NCBI GenBank assembly: GCA_004556985.1
Contig: SFFC01000009.1
Location: forward strand, 1 to 38,110
Reading direction: 5' to 3'
Source of the DNA: Clostridiales bacterium
Lineage (GTDB): Bacteria; Bacillota; Clostridia; Christensenellales; Aristaeellaceae
DNA: 38,110 nt
Positions 35,777 to 38,110 of this stretch are shown piece after piece. Position numbers and translations under genes: made by a program. The notes beneath the pieces are model-generated. The model was given only the letters and a program-made list of their open reading frames with translations, had not been told where the DNA came from and ran no database searches. The stretch's first letter is position 1. The number at the start of each line of letters is the position of its first letter.

Positions 35777-35824
35777 TCAAATGAACTCAAATGAACGGCA
35801 GGATGCCCGCGCAGGCGGGCATCC
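35777..35824 (-). promoter_or_regulatory. pepC leader: tandem 10-mer and hairpin
   Basis: On the minus strand GTTCATTTGA is repeated exactly twice in tandem (35777-35796), overlapping the start of the ribosome binding site. Just upstream, GGATGCCCGC (35801-35810) pairs perfectly with GCGGGCATCC (35815-35824) over a 4-base loop. No T-run follows, so this is not a clear terminator. The purpose is unknown. Confidence 0.5.
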
Positions 35825-35854
35825 GCGCGCAAACACGATAAAGCGTCTTTCGAT

Positions 35855-35883
35855 AGTGTAATCCCGACGGGCGGAATTGTCAA
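35855..35883 (-). promoter_or_regulatory. Promoter of pepC
   Basis: On the minus strand a perfect TTGACA (35878-35883) and TACACT (35855-35860) are separated by 17 bp. The leader to the ATG is about 85 bases. Confidence 0.8.
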
Positions 35884-35944
35884 CGAATAACAAATGAAAC
35901 GAATGGGCGGCGCGGACGGAGAATGTGTGAATTCCGCAGATGGG

Positions 35945-35974
35945 TTGCTTTTCCCCGCGCTCATGCGCTACAAT
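35945..35974 (+). promoter_or_regulatory. Promoter of the hydrolase/acetyltransferase unit
   Basis: TTGCTT (35945-35950) and TACAAT (35969-35974) are separated by 18 bp. The first downstream start codon is that of the short ORF at 36006, with AAAGGAGGGG ahead of it. Confidence 0.6.
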
Positions 35975-36005
35975 CGAAGGGAAACTGCGGAAAGGAGGGG
36001 AAAAC

Positions 36006-36053
36006 ATGGACAGAAACACGATCATCCCGGCGCGGAGGGAGTTTCCGCGCTGA
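36006..36053 (+). CDS. Short upstream ORF (15 residues), possible leader peptide
   Basis: ATG at 36006 opens MDRNTIIPARREFPR and stops at 36051-36053. It has one of the best ribosome binding sites in the window (AAAGGAGGGG, seven bases upstream) and lies just after the promoter. Its TGA runs straight into the AAAGGAG of the hydrolase gene, ten bases before that ATG, an arrangement suited to translational coupling or leader control. The peptide resembles nothing I know. It may also be chance. Confidence 0.4.
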   Translation: MDRNTIIPARREFPR

Positions 36054-36063
36054 AAGGAGCATC

Positions 36064-36756
36064 ATGAAGAAACAGAACATGCGCATCAGCGGCATTCCGG
36101 CCATCCTCTGGGGCGAGCCCTCGGAGCACGTCTATCTGTATGTACACGGTAAGCAGTCCTGTAAGGAGCTGGCCGAAGAGTTCGCGCAGATCGCACAGGA
36201 GAAGGGCTTCCAGACGCTCAGCTTCGACCTGCCGCAGCACGGCGAGCGCCGGGAGGAGTCGACGCCCTGCGATATCGTAAACGGCATGCACGACCTACGC
36301 GTCATGAGCGGTCATATCTTTTCGCACTGGAAGCACGCCTCGCTGTATGCGTGCAGCCTCGGCGCGTATTTCAGCCTGCAGACCTTCGCCAGGGAGCCGT
36401 TTGAGCGCTGCCTTTTCCAGTCGCCCATCGTCGACATGGAGGCGCTCGTGCGGCAGATGATGGTGTGGTTTGACGTCACACCGGAGCGGCTTGAGCGGGA
36501 GAGAAGGATCGAGACGCCGATCGACACCCTCGACTGGGAGTACTATGGGTTTATCCGGAGCCATCCGGTCACGGTCTGGCCGATCCGAACCCGCATTCTC
36601 TATGCCGGTCGGGATGCGCTTCAGACACCGGAAACCATGCGGACCTTTGCAAGGCGCTTCGACTGCGTGCTGACGGTCGCAGAGGGAAGCGAGCATCCCT
36701 TCATGGGCGAGGGAGATGGGCTGGTTGTGCGCAGCTGGCTCCGGGAGAATATTTGA
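36064..36756 (+). CDS. Alpha/beta-hydrolase family protein
   Basis: A 230-residue cytosolic protein with an alpha/beta-hydrolase layout. The HG oxyanion strand is VYLYVHGK (about 23-30), followed by TLSFDLPQHGER. The nucleophile elbow is ACSLGA, with S98, in place of the usual GxSxG first glycine. An acid candidate is in LYAGRDALQ and a histidine in GSEHPF near the C-terminus. It looks like a small esterase or acyl hydrolase; the substrate is unknown. The ATG at 36064 follows AAAGGAG by four bases; longer in-frame extensions upstream cross the promoter. A GNAT acetyltransferase gene follows 57 bases later, probably in the same transcript. Confidence 0.85.
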   Translation: MKKQNMRISGIPAILWGEPSEHVYLYVHGKQSCKELAEEFAQIAQEKGFQTLSFDLPQHGERREESTPCDIVNGMHDLRVMSGHIFSHWKHASLYACSLGAYFSLQTFAREPFERCLFQSPIVDMEALVRQMMVWFDVTPERLERERRIETPIDTLDWEYYGFIRSHPVTVWPIRTRILYAGRDALQTPETMRTFARRFDCVLTVAEGSEHPFMGEGDGLVVRSWLRENI

Positions 36757-36813
36757 CAGGAAGACGGCGCCTAAGCCGCCTTTGACGGCGAGCCGGTGGA
36801 AACGGAGGCGAAC

Positions 36814-37323
36814 ATGATTCTTGAAACGGAGAGGCTGATTCTGCGCGAGATGCAGCCGTCGGACTTTGACGCGCTGTGCAGAATCATGCAGGATGAAGAA
36901 ACGATGACCGCATACGAAGGGGCGTTCAGCGACGAAGAGGTGCAGGCGTGGCTGGACAGGCAGCTTGAGCGGTACCGGAAGTGGGGCTTCGGCCTGTGGG
37001 CGGTCATCCTGAAGGAGAATGGCGCGATGATCGGGCAATGCGGCCTGACCATGCAGCCGTGGAAGGGTGAGGACGTGCTCGAAATCGGCTACCTGTTTGA
37101 GCGGGCATACTGGCACAGGGGATACGCGACCGAGGCGGCCAGGGCGTGCAGGGTCTATGCGTTTGACACCCTGAATGCGAAGGAAATCTGCTCGATCATC
37201 CGGGACACGAACACCGCCTCCCAAAACGTGGCGCTGCGCAACGGCATGAAAAAGACGGACTCGTGGGTCAAGCATTACAGAGGCGTCGACATGCCGCATG
37301 ACCGCTATGTGGTTTGGCGCTGA
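36814..37323 (+). CDS. GNAT-family N-acetyltransferase (RimJ/RimL type)
   Basis: A 169-residue acetyltransferase using acetyl-CoA. The N-terminus MILETERLILREMQPSDFDAL is typical of the Acetyltransf_3 group, the pyrophosphate-binding motif A is seen in YWHRGYATEAARA, and the late SQNVALRNGMKK matches the conserved SxxvaeklGf region. Relatives modify ribosomal protein N-termini, amino sugars or small amines, so the target is open. The ATG at 36814 has GGAGG five bases upstream; a GTG at 36796 has none. It ends before a long hairpin terminator. Confidence 0.92.
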   Translation: MILETERLILREMQPSDFDALCRIMQDEETMTAYEGAFSDEEVQAWLDRQLERYRKWGFGLWAVILKENGAMIGQCGLTMQPWKGEDVLEIGYLFERAYWHRGYATEAARACRVYAFDTLNAKEICSIIRDTNTASQNVALRNGMKKTDSWVKHYRGVDMPHDRYVVWR

Positions 37324-37333
37324 ACAGTAAAAC

Positions 37334-37410
37334 AAGGGGCTGTCAGGCGAAACCCGGGGATTCCAGGAAGAGCTTTCCTGGAATGTCCGGTTGGGCCTGA
37401 CAGTCCCTTT
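37334..37410. terminator. Long bidirectional hairpin terminator
   Basis: A 15-bp outer stem (37334-37348 with 37395-37409, one G-T pair) and an inner 10-bp stem (ATTCCAGGAA with TTCCTGGAAT) form a nearly continuous 76-base hairpin ending in TTT. It lies between the convergent acetyltransferase and copper ATPase genes. Its size also resembles a small palindromic repeat element. Confidence 0.75.
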
Positions 37411-37429
37411 GTGTCTAAGAAAGGCGGGC

Positions 37430-37639
37430 TTATTCGATGCCGGTGACCTTGTAATCCTGATCCTCGACGGCCTTCCTGAGCACGTCGTTATCGACGTCGG
37501 CGCTGAGGGTCACGACGGCGGTGCCGCTCGTATGGCTGACCCGCGCCTCGGTTACGCCGGGGATGGCCTCGAGCGTCTTCTTGACGCGCGCCTCGCAGTG
37601 TCCGCACATCATGCCTTCAATCTTCATCGTCTTTTCCAT
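37430..37639 (-). CDS. Possible internally started CopZ-like copper chaperone (69 residues, within copA)
   Basis: Inside the copA frame an ATG at 37639 opens a 69-residue protein equal to the C-terminal heavy-metal-associated domain alone, with the copper site MMCGHC. A perfect ribosome binding site (AAGGAGGA, 37647-37654) lies seven bases upstream, encoded by the Lys/Glu-rich linker. The size matches free CopZ chaperones (about 68-70 residues). Independent translation is inference; the domain may simply be the ATPase tail. Confidence 0.4.
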   Translation of the reverse strand: MEKTMKIEGMMCGHCEARVKKTLEAIPGVTEARVSHTSGTAVVTLSADVDNDVLRKAVEDQDYKVTGIE

Positions 37640-38110
37640 GGGTTTGTCCTCCTTTTTCTTTTTGGAATGCTTGATCTTTTTATCTTTTCCTGCGTCATGC
37701 AGCTTGAAAAGATTCAGTCTCAGGGCGTTGGAGATGACGCAGAAGCTCGAAAGGCTCATCGCCGCCGCGCCGAACATCGGGTTGAGCTTGAGGCCCAGCA
37801 GGGGATAGAAGACGCCTGCGGCCAGCGGAATGCCGATGACGTTGTAGAAGAACGCCCAGAAGAGGTTTTCGTGGATGTTGCGCAGCGTCGCGCGGCTCAG
37901 GCGGATCGCTGCGGGCACGTCGCTCAGCCGGCTCTTCATCAGCACGACGTCGGCTGCGTCGATGGCGACGTCCGTGCCCGCGCCGATGGCGATGCCCATA
38001 TCCGCGCGCGTCAGCGCCGGCGCGTCGTTGATGCCGTCGCCGACCATCGCGACCTTGCCCTGCCGCTGGAGACGGCGGATGACGGCCTCCTTGCCGTCGG
38101 GCAGAACGCC
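37430..38110 (-). CDS. copA: Copper-transporting P-type ATPase, 3' part, with C-terminal HMA domain
   Basis: The last 226 residues of a P1B-type ATPase; the 5' part lies beyond the window. Visible in order are [18 protein letters not shown], the hinge [26 protein letters not shown], and the last two membrane helices with the copper-type residues (YN in WAFFYNVIG, then [16 protein letters not shown]). A basic linker (about [12 protein letters not shown]) then leads to an HMA domain with MMCGHC. CopA exports Cu(I) from the cytosol; HMA domains are usually N-terminal, but C-terminal copies are seen in gut Clostridia. The stop lies 20 bases from the long hairpin terminator. No copper regulator is visible within the window. 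Confidence 0.93.
   Translation of the reverse strand, partial: GVLPDGKEAVIRRLQRQGKVAMVGDGINDAPALTRADMGIAIGAGTDVAIDAADVVLMKSRLSDVPAAIRLSRATLRNIHENLFWAFFYNVIGIPLAAGVFYPLLGLKLNPMFGAAAMSLSSFCVISNALRLNLFKLHDAGKDKKIKHSKKKKEDKPMEKTMKIEGMMCGHCEARVKKTLEAIPGVTEARVSHTSGTAVVTLSADVDNDVLRKAVEDQDYKVTGIE

Overview
The window comes from the chromosome of a GC-rich, low-oxygen Gram-positive bacterium, most likely a gut Clostridia-type Bacillota. The evidence is the gene set: ATP-type phosphoenolpyruvate carboxykinase, DegV, YbaK, PepC, a lon-engB pair, a secreted flavinylated reductase and a CcdA-TlpA fusion. Consistent with this are strong Shine-Dalgarno sites and textbook sigma-A-type promoters with 16-18 bp spacers. 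I cannot name the species. Most of the window is ordinary chromosome. The first ~350 bases are visibly more AT-rich and may be the edge of an acquired segment lying beyond two tRNA genes.

Layout. 1-174: cut-off small membrane protein. 516-671: tRNA-Pro and tRNA-Thr on the minus strand, with a clear promoter and two terminators. 880-3159: orphan periplasmic-type binding protein, then a CcdA-thioredoxin fusion. 3161-6109: LysR regulator divergent from an Xaa-Pro aminopeptidase. 6190-9000: MerR regulator divergent from a secreted FMN/FAD reductase, with a 19-bp-spacer promoter typical of MerR control. 9073-16941: single metabolic genes, namely acetolactate synthase (with a possible leader attenuator), YbaK, a PfkB sugar kinase, DegV, a Gfo/Idh/MocA oxidoreductase and pckA. 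17113-26728: nine co-directional genes for a surface polysaccharide (two GT2 glycosyltransferases, Wzy-like polymerase, flippase, UDP-glucose dehydrogenase and RmlA, B, D, C). 26857-29920: lon and engB. 30136-34127: MarR regulator with a heterodimeric ABC exporter. 34433-35761: pepC on the minus strand. 36006-37323: a short upstream ORF, an alpha/beta-hydrolase and a GNAT acetyltransferase. 37430-38110: the 3' end of a copper P-type ATPase with a C-terminal copper-chaperone domain.

How the genes work together. The polysaccharide locus makes dTDP-L-rhamnose and UDP-glucuronate, adds sugars, flips the lipid-linked unit and polymerises it. It has no visible initiating phosphosugar transferase, so it must rely on one encoded elsewhere. 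The MarR-ABC1-ABC2 genes form one transcription unit resembling an inducible multidrug exporter. The MerR-flavoprotein pair looks like a substrate-induced extracellular reductase.

The points I judge most worth a second look are: a well-placed internal ribosome binding site that could release a free CopZ-like chaperone from the copA reading frame; the MerR-type promoter in front of the flavinylated reductase; the short overlapping hairpins at the 5' end of the acetolactate synthase transcript; a cluster of hairpins at 34157-34432; and the 15-codon upstream ORF at 36006. I found no CRISPR array, insertion sequence, rRNA or phage gene. No wholly new system is proven by the sequence alone.
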